The position numbers were made by a program, and so were the translations under genes. From IMG/VR virus record IMGVR_UViG_3300042396_000766, positions 1 to 31,583 of that record: a stretch of 31,583 nt of DNA. One strand, written 5' to 3'. The notes under the pieces are model-generated. The model was not told the origin of the DNA, made no database searches, and worked only from the letters and a program-made list of their open reading frames with translations. Origin of the DNA: a virus. This document shows, in pieces, positions 1 to 7,618 of this stretch (positions within the stretch are counted from its first letter, which is position 1; the number at the start of each line of letters is the position of its first letter).

Positions 1-294
1 TGTTGTATTTGTTGTTAGTAATCTACAATCTAACCCGGCGGTTATTGTTGGTAAAGAGACTGGGACTCTACCACTTGATAAAGATGGAAGTTTGGCGTTG
101 ATCGCCGTTGATGTTGCATCTTTTGCGAGTGTGGAGGTGTCAGTAAAACCACCATCAACACCAGCAAAACAACTCAATACGGCGTTGTATTTTAATGCGG
201 CTTGGTAGGCTGCATTTTCGCTTAATTGCATTTGCTCATCTAAGGCAACTAAGAGACTGTTTAGATTTGTCTGAGCTTCGACTGATAATGACAT
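1..294 (-). CDS. Unknown phage protein, partial (C-terminus beyond window)
   Basis: An open frame runs from ATG at 294-292 to the left edge with no stop, giving at least 98 residues beginning MSLSVEAQTNLNSLLVALDE. A strong ribosome binding site (AAGGAG on the minus strand, 301-306) precedes the start. The start overlaps the stop of the 56-aa gene upstream (TGATG), so the two are probably translationally coupled. The N-terminal 45 residues look helical (Gln/Ala/Leu rich); the rest is Ser/Thr rich, as in many virion proteins. I do not recognise the family. Its place downstream of a probable fibre protein suggests a small structural or tail-associated protein, but this is context only. Confidence 0.7.
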   Translation of the reverse strand, partial: MSLSVEAQTNLNSLLVALDEQMQLSENAAYQAALKYNAVLSCFAGVDGGFTDTSTLAKDATSTAINAKLPSLSSGRVPVSLPTITAGLDCRLLTTNTT

Positions 295-464
295 CAAACA
301 CTCCTTGAACTAGATGATGATCTTTTAGAATTAGATTGTTTTGGAATTACAACCGTCTGTCTTTGAGTTGATAGAATAACTTGATTGTATTCGTTTCTAA
401 CTTGAGGTTGAGTTAACTTTAATATTTTTATTAACTCTTGCGAGACATAACTTAAATTTCTCAT
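294..464 (-). CDS. Small coupled hypothetical protein, 56 aa
   Basis: A 56-residue frame starts at ATG 464-462, two bases after the stop of the 617-aa gene (TAATATG on the minus strand), and ends with TGA overlapping the next ATG (TGATG). This tight packing on both sides argues that it is a real gene. The N-terminal half reads as an amphipathic helix (NLSYVSQELIKILKLTQ); the C-terminus is a low-complexity basic tail of Lys, Ser and Arg ending SSSSSRSV. No family is recognised. It could be a small assembly factor or a spacer gene that keeps ribosomes moving between its neighbours. Confidence 0.6.
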   Translation of the reverse strand: MRNLSYVSQELIKILKLTQPQVRNEYNQVILSTQRQTVVIPKQSNSKRSSSSSRSV

Positions 465-465
465 A

Positions 466-2319
466 TTATCCAAAAATTAACGCCATTTTCCTTGCTGTTC
501 TTTCAATCATAGCATCAAAATCTAGGATGGGCAAACATCCCAGTGAAACATCTTGAGAAATTGCTGACAATACACTTCCACTGTAAACATAGGAAACCCC
601 TAACTTAATATTTCCAGACAAAGATCCAGAGGATAAACTTACCGCTATACCTGGCGATAAAAATAAACCAGGAATATAATTGGTCGGTTCTAAAGCTATC
701 AAACTAAATCCAGTAATAGCAGAAATATTAAAAGTTTGAGACGTTAGCCCTGTTGTGATTCCAGAAGGAGAATCCTGTCTATATAAAACGCCGTTAATCA
801 AAAGGTAGAAACGAATTAAGGAAACGTTGAAACCTCCCGATGGATAGGTTATTAGTGCCGAAATCCCCTGACTACTCAAAACTGATTCACTAGCACCCCA
901 AAAAACCCTAGATTCTCCCGCCTTTGTAGAAACAATTGCCAACAATGCCTCTGATGACTGGATAGCGTCAATACCTCGAAAAGTGGCTACACCATCACGA
1001 CTGAGGGTTATTTTTTGCCCTACAGTATTAGTTAAGAATCCAGATAAAAACTGCTCAGGTGTATCCAAAAATTCGAATATTCGAGACTGCGATCCATGAA
1101 TCATCCCCCCCCGCATCCTGCCAACTTTTACCCCTACAGAATCCGGCAAAACCCGACCCGTATAGTTTTCGTCTTTATAAATCAATCCCCCTTGTGGCTG
1201 CCTATAAATCAGACCACCCTCAACTAAAACGCCCGACTGAACCCCGCAGCTAAGTGTGAAACTTAAAACAGATCCGGGTGCTATCTGCAATTCTGAAGAC
1301 TTGAAACCAACGGCTATCTCAACAGCGACAACCCAATTATAGGGTAATGGTCTTTGAAATACAAAAAAGCCTAACTTCGTATCAACAGAAACCCATTCCC
1401 CAATACCATCCATATCGTTGCCGTCGCCCGTATCATTCTCGGTAACAAGCTCCCCAGATTCGATATTGACAAAGCCTAAAACCCTTGCGAATATCTTTCC
1501 ACTCAGTAAATTAGAAACAGGCTCCGAGCCATTCAGAAAACAGTTTAAACGGAGTCTCCTGCCCACTCCCATCTCTGATTCGTACAGATTCAGAAAAGCT
1601 AATCTAATTGGTGATTGGTCGGGATCGAATAATGATCCACTACCATCGGGAGTATAAATAGGGCGTGGAAAAAACGGGTTATTTGCCAAGATTTCAGCGT
1701 CAATATTTGCTGCGGGTTGATGACAGCCAAAAACTCCGCTAGTGCCACCAATTGGGAATGCTCCGTAGTTTGTAGATCCAAGATTTAAAACCCATTTATT
1801 CCCTAAACTATCAGAAATAACTTTAACCCCATCAACAGCTTGCGGGGTGTTTAGCCTCATGTAATAAGCACCCAAACTGGTAACGGTTCTTATTTGCCCC
1901 TGAATGGCGTTTGTTGGTAGTGCCAGAGGGTTTGCTACAGATGACGGGGTGATAGTTAGATCAGTATTTTGACTTAAGAGTAAGTCAGAGAATGTCGCTA
2001 AAGTTTTGCCGTTGTCTTCCCAGTTTTTCCAGATTCCGATAACGTGACCATTGGCTTTGTCGTTATTAGGTGAAGCAATTAAGAGATAATAAGGAAATAA
2101 AGTTCCCTCGGTTCTATTGGCAGAATTAAACTGAACTCTAATTCGACTCCCGACTGTATAATTTGCCAGTACAAGTGTTGAGCAAAAGTTAACGCCCGAT
2201 TCATTAAAGGCTTGAATCCCTAAATAAATCGTGCCATTTGTTGTTAAACTTCCTCCCGTTTCAACTGATACAATAGGGGGAAGACATTGATTCAAGTTAC
2301 CAGGAAAAATCGTACTCAT
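466..2319 (-). CDS. Probable virion/tail fibre protein, 617 aa
   Basis: A 617-residue protein rich in Gly, Ser, Asn, Thr and beta-prone segments, with few charged helical stretches except in the last 20 residues (DFDAMIERTARKMALIFG). No signal peptide or membrane segment is seen. The composition fits a fibre, baseplate-peripheral or receptor-binding virion protein, but no named family is recognised. The start codon (2319-2317) shares the tetranucleotide CATG with the start of the plus-strand gene at 2318, so the two genes diverge with no intergenic space; each promoter must lie inside the other gene or further upstream. The Shine-Dalgarno sequence is weak (AAGAA). The stop is coupled to the 56-aa gene downstream. 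Confidence 0.75.
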   Translation of the reverse strand: MSTIFPGNLNQCLPPIVSVETGGSLTTNGTIYLGIQAFNESGVNFCSTLVLANYTVGSRIRVQFNSANRTEGTLFPYYLLIASPNNDKANGHVIGIWKNWEDNGKTLATFSDLLLSQNTDLTITPSSVANPLALPTNAIQGQIRTVTSLGAYYMRLNTPQAVDGVKVISDSLGNKWVLNLGSTNYGAFPIGGTSGVFGCHQPAANIDAEILANNPFFPRPIYTPDGSGSLFDPDQSPIRLAFLNLYESEMGVGRRLRLNCFLNGSEPVSNLLSGKIFARVLGFVNIESGELVTENDTGDGNDMDGIGEWVSVDTKLGFFVFQRPLPYNWVVAVEIAVGFKSSELQIAPGSVLSFTLSCGVQSGVLVEGGLIYRQPQGGLIYKDENYTGRVLPDSVGVKVGRMRGGMIHGSQSRIFEFLDTPEQFLSGFLTNTVGQKITLSRDGVATFRGIDAIQSSEALLAIVSTKAGESRVFWGASESVLSSQGISALITYPSGGFNVSLIRFYLLINGVLYRQDSPSGITTGLTSQTFNISAITGFSLIALEPTNYIPGLFLSPGIAVSLSSGSLSGNIKLGVSYVYSGSVLSAISQDVSLGCLPILDFDAMIERTARKMALIFG

Positions 2320-2695
2320 GAAAATTCTTACAGAAAGTGGTTTAGGTCAAACTCTAGCAAATATTATTAAATCTCAATCACCTATCCAGAAAGGATCTGC
2401 TAGGCAATCAAAGCCTCAAGGTCAATCCGTAGCTGTTCAGTTAAATACATCCATCCCTGGATTCCCTTCAGTAATTAGGGCTTTTGCTTTTAATCCTGTT
2501 CGGGTAGGATCAAATAACGTTAGCTTAGTTAGATTGTCCGAGCCTATTGGCGGGTGTGATTGGGGGGCTTTTTCTGGTTCCCCCAGTCAGATTGTTGGAT
2601 CAAGGTCAGAAGTCAATGTATCCCAAACACCTCAATCTACAGATAGCAGAAAAATCAAAATCGAGATCAAGGTTGGTTACACCGGAAAGTTATAA
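2318..2695 (+). CDS. Hypothetical protein, 125 aa, lone plus-strand gene
   Basis: A 125-residue protein beginning MKILTESGLGQTLANIIKSQ. The first 50 residues are Gln/Ser/Lys rich, the middle is beta-prone, and the C-terminal 20 residues alternate charged and hydrophobic (RKIKIEIKVGYTGKL). It sits between two minus-strand genes. Its ATG overlaps the start of the 617-aa gene (CATG), and its stop shares the palindrome TTATAA (2690-2695) with the stop of the portal gene, where both strands read TAA. Such extreme packing is typical of phages. No better frame exists here on either strand. Function unknown; a small head or neck protein would fit its proximity to the portal. Confidence 0.65.
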   Translation: MKILTESGLGQTLANIIKSQSPIQKGSARQSKPQGQSVAVQLNTSIPGFPSVIRAFAFNPVRVGSNNVSLVRLSEPIGGCDWGAFSGSPSQIVGSRSEVNVSQTPQSTDSRKIKIEIKVGYTGKL

Positions 2696-4075
2696 ATATG
2701 GGTTACTCTCCTCTGGTTTTTCCTCTGTTGATGCCTCTGATTGCGCTTGTTCCTGCGCTTGTTTTTGCTGTTCGGCTGCCATGATTTTTTCAATTAATTC
2801 TTGGTTAAAATCCTCCTGTCTTCTTTGGCTTAATCCCAAGTCTTTTCTAAGCTGATTCAATGCCTCTAAATCAGTGGGATTGAATAAACCCGTTTGAATA
2901 CAAGTCATAATATTAGAAACTCTCATCCCAGATTGTGCCGGATCTAAGAATTGTTCAGACTCAAAAGTTCCATAATTATCTTGTATTCCAAAGTTCCACA
3001 TCAGCAAAGGGCGACAAACGTTATTAATTAATCTATCTCTAAATTGTCTGGCTATTTCCTCAATTAAACCATCCAGAATTAATCTATGTCCTGAGTTCAA
3101 ACCAGCCTGTCCGAGCGTAGCAGTGCCTTCATTAAAGATGGTATATGGGATTCCATAAGCTAACCATCTATATTTATCTAATTTTTCAGAAGTTAAATTA
3201 AAGAAACCCTCCCCCCCGGTTTGGGGAATCGTAGTAATAGTGTTATTTTTATCCGTTCCCACAATCGATCCATTAGCTAAATCCTTTAATTGATCTAAAG
3301 CCTGAGCTAATGCCGATGTGTTTTTAGTCTGTCCGTATTCGTCAAGAATAGGCTTGCCGTTCGAGTCCATCATCGGGATTGGTTCAGTTGACGGAACTTG
3401 TACGATAGTTAACCCCGTCGCTTGCCGTTGACAAGCTACACTCCATTCCCGCATCAGTAACTTATGAAATTCCCAGAAAGGATAGGCTGCTGCGGCTTGC
3501 GGATCTCCATTCGGATCATTGCTATCAATTGGAGTGTTCGAGATGTGTAAGCACTTTGCATAGGGGATTCCCACCTCTCCTTTACTAGACGAATAAATAA
3601 TCCGATCTATCTGACCGGATTTCCCTGCAAACTTAATCCGACTGGGTTCTAAAATATTAAGTCGCTTAATCCTTAATTCTCCCTTGTGTCCCTCCATCTC
3701 GGTACTAAACACAATCTCGGCAACACTCCGACCTAAACCATAGGCTTGTTTACTCATCTGAAGGATCACGTCAGATAAAGACCCATCCATTAATTCCCAA
3801 CAGGAATTAATAAACTCAACCGGAGTAAAATTGCCAGAGGGAAAACTAGCCACATCATTGTTTCCATGCTTAAACGTCCCTATTAATGCGATCGCCCGTG
3901 ATGCCTTAACAGTCAAAGCCGCGCCCGATATTGGATCGGCTTTGAGCATTGCAGCTAAATCCTTAATTGGGTATTTTCCCCTAGTGTCTAAGCTAGAGAC
4001 AAAATCCCAGATTAAATTATCAAGACTGGGTGATATTTGACCCGGAAGGTAACTTAATTTCTCAACCACTATCAA
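2690..4075 (-). CDS. Phage portal protein (DUF935 / Mu gp29-like)
   Basis: 461 residues, a usual portal length. The N-terminal segment KDLAAMLKADPISGAALTVK resembles the portal clip/wing start, and the run around residues 205-225 (FHKLLMREWSVACQRQATG) is typical of DUF935-type portals, as is the helical C-terminal half. Portals form the dodecameric DNA entry ring at one capsid vertex. The C-terminus is Gln/Glu rich, as often seen. The frame opens with TTG at 4075-4073, overlapping the end of the upstream regulator; the GTG two codons later (4069) is an alternative and has a G-rich tract at Shine-Dalgarno distance. It is on the opposite strand to the rest of the head operon, which is unusual because portal normally precedes protease in one transcript. 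Confidence 0.8.
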   Translation of the reverse strand: MIVVEKLSYLPGQISPSLDNLIWDFVSSLDTRGKYPIKDLAAMLKADPISGAALTVKASRAIALIGTFKHGNNDVASFPSGNFTPVEFINSCWELMDGSLSDVILQMSKQAYGLGRSVAEIVFSTEMEGHKGELRIKRLNILEPSRIKFAGKSGQIDRIIYSSSKGEVGIPYAKCLHISNTPIDSNDPNGDPQAAAAYPFWEFHKLLMREWSVACQRQATGLTIVQVPSTEPIPMMDSNGKPILDEYGQTKNTSALAQALDQLKDLANGSIVGTDKNNTITTIPQTGGEGFFNLTSEKLDKYRWLAYGIPYTIFNEGTATLGQAGLNSGHRLILDGLIEEIARQFRDRLINNVCRPLLMWNFGIQDNYGTFESEQFLDPAQSGMRVSNIMTCIQTGLFNPTDLEALNQLRKDLGLSQRRQEDFNQELIEKIMAAEQQKQAQEQAQSEASTEEKPEESNPYL

Positions 4076-4346
4076 CCCCCAATAATAAATAAATTAGCTC
4101 AGACGAAGTTAAACTCAAAACCCTGGAAATGTTAACGACTTCAATACTTGATATTTGTAATACCCCAGACTCTTTTCTGCTTATAGAAGCCTGTCTATAA
4201 TTAAGTAATTCTCCTAACTCAGATTGTGTCATATTCCTATCTTCTCTTAGTCTCCTCAACCTTTGTCCAATACGATCTAAATATACTGAATTGGTATATT
4301 TCTTGCCAGAGTTTGAGTTAACAGAATAGTATTGTAATTGACCCAT
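4062..4346 (-). CDS. XRE-family helix-turn-helix regulator, 94 aa
   Basis: Residues 25-90 form a classical Cro/C1-type helix-turn-helix: IGQRLRRLREDRNMTQSELG, then RQASISRKESG and a third helical part ending LIYLLLG. The Gln-Ser-Glu-Leu and Ser-Ile-Ser-Arg positions match the recognition unit, although one residue precedes Glu where many members have WE. It is a DNA-binding repressor or activator candidate. A good ribosome binding site (AAGGGG) lies upstream and overlaps the first codons of the divergent protease-like gene. Only 16 bp separate the two start codons, so it could autoregulate and control the head operon from the same site. It is followed, with overlap, by the portal gene, an odd place for a regulator. 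Confidence 0.8.
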   Translation of the reverse strand: MGQLQYYSVNSNSGKKYTNSVYLDRIGQRLRRLREDRNMTQSELGELLNYRQASISRKESGVLQISSIEVVNISRVLSLTSSELIYLLLGVDSG

Positions 4347-4362
4347 TATTTACCCCTTCCCT

Positions 4363-5253
4363 ATGGGTGTTTCTTGCTTTGACGGTATAGGTGGATTGTG
4401 TCAGTTTTCTGAAGACAACCCCACCGGAGAACTGATTAAAAACGCTTTGGTTTTAATTGAGGGAACGCATAAAGATAACCAAGGGGTAGTCCACGAGTTC
4501 CCGTCAGAACGGATATTGAGAATTGCACAACGGACAAATGCGGCAATGTCTCAAGGTTATGAGATTCCACTTATGTCCGATCATAGCAAGCAATTGATCG
4601 GGGCGGACGGCGAACTCAAAAAACTTGGGATTTTTGTTAGTCCTTTCGAGTGTCGGGTTATCCGTCAAGAGGATTTACCCAACCCAAAAATGCAACACTT
4701 AATCGGAAAATTAGGTGCATTTTCCAGGGTTAATATTCTTAATAAGGTTAACGAAGTCCGATCAAAACTAATTAATCTTTTAAGTCCGGGCGTTGATCTA
4801 AAACTTGAAAGGTTAGCAGAAGTATCCGCCGTTGCTTTTCCTGCTATTCACGGCCCCGCGCTTTTCGCTGCGTCATCTACTGTTCAAGACTTGAGTTTTG
4901 CTTCAGTCAAAGAGGAGCAGGGAACGTTTAAGCGACAAAGAGAGGACTTGCTAGAGGAGTTTGAAATCCTATTACAAACCATCCAACGGATTCAAAAAGC
5001 CTCACCTGAACAATTGGTAGCGGTAACTCCTGAGCAATTGTTATCAACTGCGATTGACGAATTTACGGCAGAAATTAAGCAATATTTTGGGCTTGATAAT
5101 TTGAGTCAATCAATAAATCAAGAACCGGAATCGCCGTACAATTCAAGCCCTTATGCTAATGAATTAATTAAAGGGCAAGCCACTTATTCCCTGGGTAACA
5201 CTACTTCTAATTTTGGTGAGACGGGGTTAAGGCGACGGAGAAAGAACCGATAA
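4363..5253 (+). CDS. Prohead protease-scaffold fusion candidate
   Basis: 296 residues with two parts. Residues 20-170 look like a capsid maturation protease: a beta-rich start, IPLMSDHSK with His74, LLSPGVD with Ser141 and a terminal LAEVSAVAFP segment resembling the 'EVS-V-PA' ending of S78-type prohead proteases. Residues 170-270 are helical and charged, as in protease-fused scaffolds. The C-terminus ends LRRRRKNR, echoing the basic tag of the following array. ALF|AA at 166-170 lies exactly at the junction of the two parts and matches the A-x-F motif of the array proteins, so it could be a self-cleavage site. No Shine-Dalgarno sequence precedes the ATG. The assignment rests on motif order and position upstream of the capsid gene. 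Confidence 0.55.
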   Translation: MGVSCFDGIGGLCQFSEDNPTGELIKNALVLIEGTHKDNQGVVHEFPSERILRIAQRTNAAMSQGYEIPLMSDHSKQLIGADGELKKLGIFVSPFECRVIRQEDLPNPKMQHLIGKLGAFSRVNILNKVNEVRSKLINLLSPGVDLKLERLAEVSAVAFPAIHGPALFAASSTVQDLSFASVKEEQGTFKRQREDLLEEFEILLQTIQRIQKASPEQLVAVTPEQLLSTAIDEFTAEIKQYFGLDNLSQSINQEPESPYNSSPYANELIKGQATYSLGNTTSNFGETGLRRRRKNR

Positions 5254-5291
5254 TTTTGTTATTTTCACACTAAGTATTTAAGGAGACAAAA

Positions 5292-5696
5292 ATGAGTTAT
5301 TACCAATACGAACCGCCTGTAGCTATGTTTTCAATGGCAGAAGTTGATAAATATAATAATTATCAAAACGGTGCGGGTGTAGCTGCCTTTGCAAAAGATC
5401 CGTTTGGGCCAGGGCCGGGATGGAGAGCTAAAGAAGCAGTTAAAGGCTTCCCTCGTACTGTTGGTCGAGCCGCAGGAAAAGGGATGGGTGTTGCAGGAAA
5501 AGGTGTGCAATCGGCTGGCAATGCTGCGGGTACGGGCGCGAGAAAGTTAGGTATTTTGATGAGAAAGAATCCGACACTAGCTGGTGCAGGTATCTTGGGT
5601 GCTGCTGCGATTGGTGCTGGGGCTGGTGGGGTAATGTTTATGCGTCGCCGTCGTAGCAAAACCGGAAAAATGATTGTTGAACAAGTGAGACGCTAA
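5292..5696 (+). CDS. Array unit 1: tagged Gly-zipper protein, 134 aa
   Basis: Start ATG has a clear AAGGAG at spacing 7. The N-terminus differs from most units (MSYYQYEPPVAMFSMAEVDK) and is related to unit 3, sharing the pattern F-S-x-x-E-V-x-K-Y. It carries A-M-F at 11-13 and A-A-F-A at 31-34. Residues 55-92 are Gly/Ala/Lys rich; residues 95-116 form a Gly/Ala hydrophobic segment with G-x-x-x-G spacing, ending in RRRRSKTGKMIVEQVRR. No known family is recognised. The stop overlaps the start of unit 2 (TAATG). A membrane-active or capsid-internal protein is possible; the shared ends suggest common targeting or processing. Confidence 0.75.
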   Translation: MSYYQYEPPVAMFSMAEVDKYNNYQNGAGVAAFAKDPFGPGPGWRAKEAVKGFPRTVGRAAGKGMGVAGKGVQSAGNAAGTGARKLGILMRKNPTLAGAGILGAAAIGAGAGGVMFMRRRRSKTGKMIVEQVRR

Positions 5697-6249
5697 TGAT
5701 TATCGTTCGGAGGGTCATACATAGAAGCTCCGCATTGTTTCAAAAAGCATTGATGCCCCGTGGTTCCGGTTTTTACGACGGACACAGCTCTGGATCTCTT
5801 GACGCTTTTGTCAGTCATCAAAAGTGGAGGAGAAACGCTGACAATGAGTCATTGCAAGCAAAAAAAACAGAGAACATAATAGATATGAAAGACGACTTGC
5901 TAAGTTAAAGGCTGAAAAGCAATATTGGACGTCTAGGGACTTGGCTCGGCAACTTAAAGATCCTTGGAATGATTGGTTTGATCCCGAAAAAATTAATCGA
6001 ACCGCACCAAATCAGCAAGTTCCTCCATCTACACGATTCCTTAATCCCAGTGTAGATGCTAGTCCTCCTCCACCCCCACAATCCCCAAACACTGCAACTA
6101 ACTCCAAAACAGTAACTAAACCTGGATCAAACTCAAAAGCGGTATTAGCAGGTCTAGCTGCTGCGGGTTTAGTAGGTGCAGGAGCTTACTTTATTAGGAG
6201 ACGAAAATCATCTAAAGGTAAACAAATTATTGAGAGGGTTAGACGCTAA
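5696..6249 (+). CDS. Array unit 2, split by a -1 frameshift at an A8 run
   Basis: The zero frame (5696-5908) encodes a canonical N-terminus, MIIVRRVIHRSSALFQKALM, with A-L-F at 13-15, but stops after 70 residues without the tag. The -1 frame is open from 5848 to 6249 and encodes the missing rest: a charged helix, a Pro-rich linker, a Gly-zipper segment (AGLAAAGLVGAGAYF) and the tag RRRKSSKGKQIIERVRR. The frames join at eight A residues followed by C (5860-5868), in zero frame A-AAA-AAA-C. A slip of -1 yields one protein of 184 residues with complete family architecture. It may be programmed frameshifting, transcriptional slippage or a real frameshift mutation; the sequence cannot decide. A separate TTG start at 5941 is unlikely because it has no ribosome binding site. 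Confidence 0.7.
5860..5868 (+). other. Candidate -1 slippery site (A8C)
   Basis: The zero frame reads GCA AAA AAA ACA GAG; a -1 slip on the two AAA codons gives AAA AAA AAC AGA and continues in the frame that carries the unit 2 tag. An SD-like GGAGGAG lies at 5826-5832, about 27 bases upstream, further than the usual stimulator distance. No obvious downstream hairpin was found by eye. The same homopolymer is also a common site of indel mutation and sequencing error. Confidence 0.5.
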
Positions 6250-6276
6250 TGCAAAAGACAAAAGTAGAGGTATACC

Positions 6277-6738
6277 GTGCCAATATTCTCTCAAATTGAA
6301 GTTAATAAATATCAGAAATATGCCAATTTTGGGGTAAAAACAGAAGTTGTTGATAGCGACCCTTGGGGTGGTGGATATCCTAAAAAAGCAAAGGGCGCTG
6401 ATATTTTTGACAGAGTTGGAAATAGAGTTGCGGATTGGGCTGAAGCTCCTCATCAAAATGCGGTTAAGAAAGTGAATGACTCACTTAGGGAACAGCTTAA
6501 ACAAAACTCTCGCGCAACCATTCATCCGGCTGACGCAAAAAAACTGACTGAACTTTATAATCGAGCGGAATCTTTTAGGAGACACTCTCGCTCGGTTGGA
6601 AAACTAGCTGTTGGCGGTGCTGCTGGATTGGGTCTACTTGCTGCGGGTGCGGCTGTCGCTGGGGGTGCAACGTTCATGCGTCGTCGTCGAACTAAAAAAG
6701 GCAAGATTGTTGTTGAACAAGTTAGGAGAAAACAATGA
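6277..6738 (+). CDS. Array unit 3: tagged Gly-zipper protein, 153 aa
   Basis: The GTG start is preceded by AGAGG at spacing about 6. The N-terminus (MPIFSQIEVNKYQKYANFGV) resembles unit 1 rather than the MIIVRR class and carries A-N-F-G at 16-19. The middle is charged and helical (AVKKVNDSLREQLKQNS), followed by a long Gly/Ala hydrophobic segment of about 27 residues and the tag RRRRTKKGKIVVEQVRRKQ. A 16-codon frame beginning ATG at 6249 overlaps the end of unit 2 and runs into this gene; it could be a coupling leader. The stop overlaps unit 4 (ATGA). Function unknown. Confidence 0.75.
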   Translation: MPIFSQIEVNKYQKYANFGVKTEVVDSDPWGGGYPKKAKGADIFDRVGNRVADWAEAPHQNAVKKVNDSLREQLKQNSRATIHPADAKKLTELYNRAESFRRHSRSVGKLAVGGAAGLGLLAAGAAVAGGATFMRRRRTKKGKIVVEQVRRKQ

Positions 6739-7262
6739 TCATTGTTCGTAGGACTAGACCCGCCAAATCCGCGCTGTTTGCTACTTATGCACTTCCAGAA
6801 GGGCGTAGGAGTAAGGGTGATGACAGGAAACAAAGGAGGGCTACGAAAACATACGCAAGGCGTGGTTATGAACGGGGTTGGCAATCTTTGGATAGAGACT
6901 TATGGACAGGGAACCCGTCGAGAGTTATCCGTGTAGGAGGGGAGTCTGCAACTCCAACACCAAAATCTTATACCGAAAACTTAACCCCTCGTCAAAAAGA
7001 GCTAACACAAGAAGCTGAAAGACTGCGCCAGAAATTAAATGATTCTTTCAAAAAAACACAAGAAAGGGTAAATCAAAAAGTTCATGTAGAACCGCCTAAG
7101 TTTAACCTCACGGAAAAAGATGTACCTAAAAAAATACCAACAAAGCTATTACTAGCTGGTTTGGGTGTTGCTGGGTTGGTCGGTGCGGGTGCGTTCTTCA
7201 CCCGAAGGCGTAGGTCTAAAAATGGAAAAATAGTGGTCGAACAAGTTAGGAGAAAAGCATGA
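6735..7262 (+). CDS. Array unit 4: tagged Gly-zipper protein, 175 aa
   Basis: Start ATG overlaps the previous stop (ATGA) and has AGGAG at spacing 6; that AGGAG is inside the codons of the previous tag. N-terminus MIIVRRTRPAKSALFATYAL with A-L-F-A at 13-16. Residues 25-70 are very basic, residues 95-125 predict as charged helix (QKELTQEAERLRQKLNDSF), then a short Lys/Pro linker, a Gly-zipper hydrophobic segment (LLLAGLGVAGLVGAGAFF) and the tag RRRRSKNGKIVVEQVRRKA. The hydrophobic segment is nearly identical to that of unit 6 while the middles are unrelated. No known family is recognised. Confidence 0.75.
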   Translation: MIIVRRTRPAKSALFATYALPEGRRSKGDDRKQRRATKTYARRGYERGWQSLDRDLWTGNPSRVIRVGGESATPTPKSYTENLTPRQKELTQEAERLRQKLNDSFKKTQERVNQKVHVEPPKFNLTEKDVPKKIPTKLLLAGLGVAGLVGAGAFFTRRRRSKNGKIVVEQVRRKA

Positions 7263-7618
7263 TTATTGTAAGACGAAGGGTAAGCAATGAAGCAAACTTT
7301 GGACTCGTTGATCTAATTAAAGAGCCTTTTCGTAAGTACGGGCGATATCTTGCTGAAAAGGCAAAGGATAGAGCAGGTGCAGCCATGCAAGAAGTTGTCA
7401 AGAATCCGAGTGCTGCTAACACTAAAAATGCTGCCAACTTAAACGCTGCCGCTAGTTGGGCAAAACAGAACCCAGGAAAGTTAGGTGCTTACAGGGTTGC
7501 CCCATTAGCTGCTGCTTTTATTGGAGGTGGCATGATTGCAGCCGGATCAAAAAGTTTCACCCGCCGTCGTCGTACCAAAAACGGAAAAATCGTTGTTGAG
7601 CAAGTAAATAGAAAATGA
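7259..7618 (+). CDS. Array unit 5: tagged Gly-rich protein, 119 aa
   Basis: Start ATG overlaps the previous stop (ATGA) with AGGAG at spacing 6 from the previous tag. N-terminus MIIVRRRVSNEANFGLVDLI with A-N-F-G at 12-15. The middle (residues 20-70) is Ala/Lys/Asn rich helix; residues 80-97 are a Gly/Ala hydrophobic segment (PLAAAFIGGGMIAAG), followed by FTRRRRTKNGKIVVEQVNRK. In this unit the tag arginine that would complete an SD sequence is Asn (AAT), so unit 6 has a weaker ribosome binding site and probably depends on coupling. Function unknown. Confidence 0.75.
   Translation: MIIVRRRVSNEANFGLVDLIKEPFRKYGRYLAEKAKDRAGAAMQEVVKNPSAANTKNAANLNAAASWAKQNPGKLGAYRVAPLAAAFIGGGMIAAGSKSFTRRRRTKNGKIVVEQVNRK

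Noticed and set aside
6249-6299. 16-codon frame MQKTKVEVYRANILSN between array units 2 and 3
   Set aside because: It overlaps the unit 2 stop (TAATG) and could be a coupling leader, but it lacks both family ends and has no independent support.
5363-6884. Long minus-strand open frames opposite the array (about 80-110 codons)
   Set aside because: They are mirror frames of the Arg/Gly/Ala-rich tag coding; none has a ribosome binding site or sensible composition.
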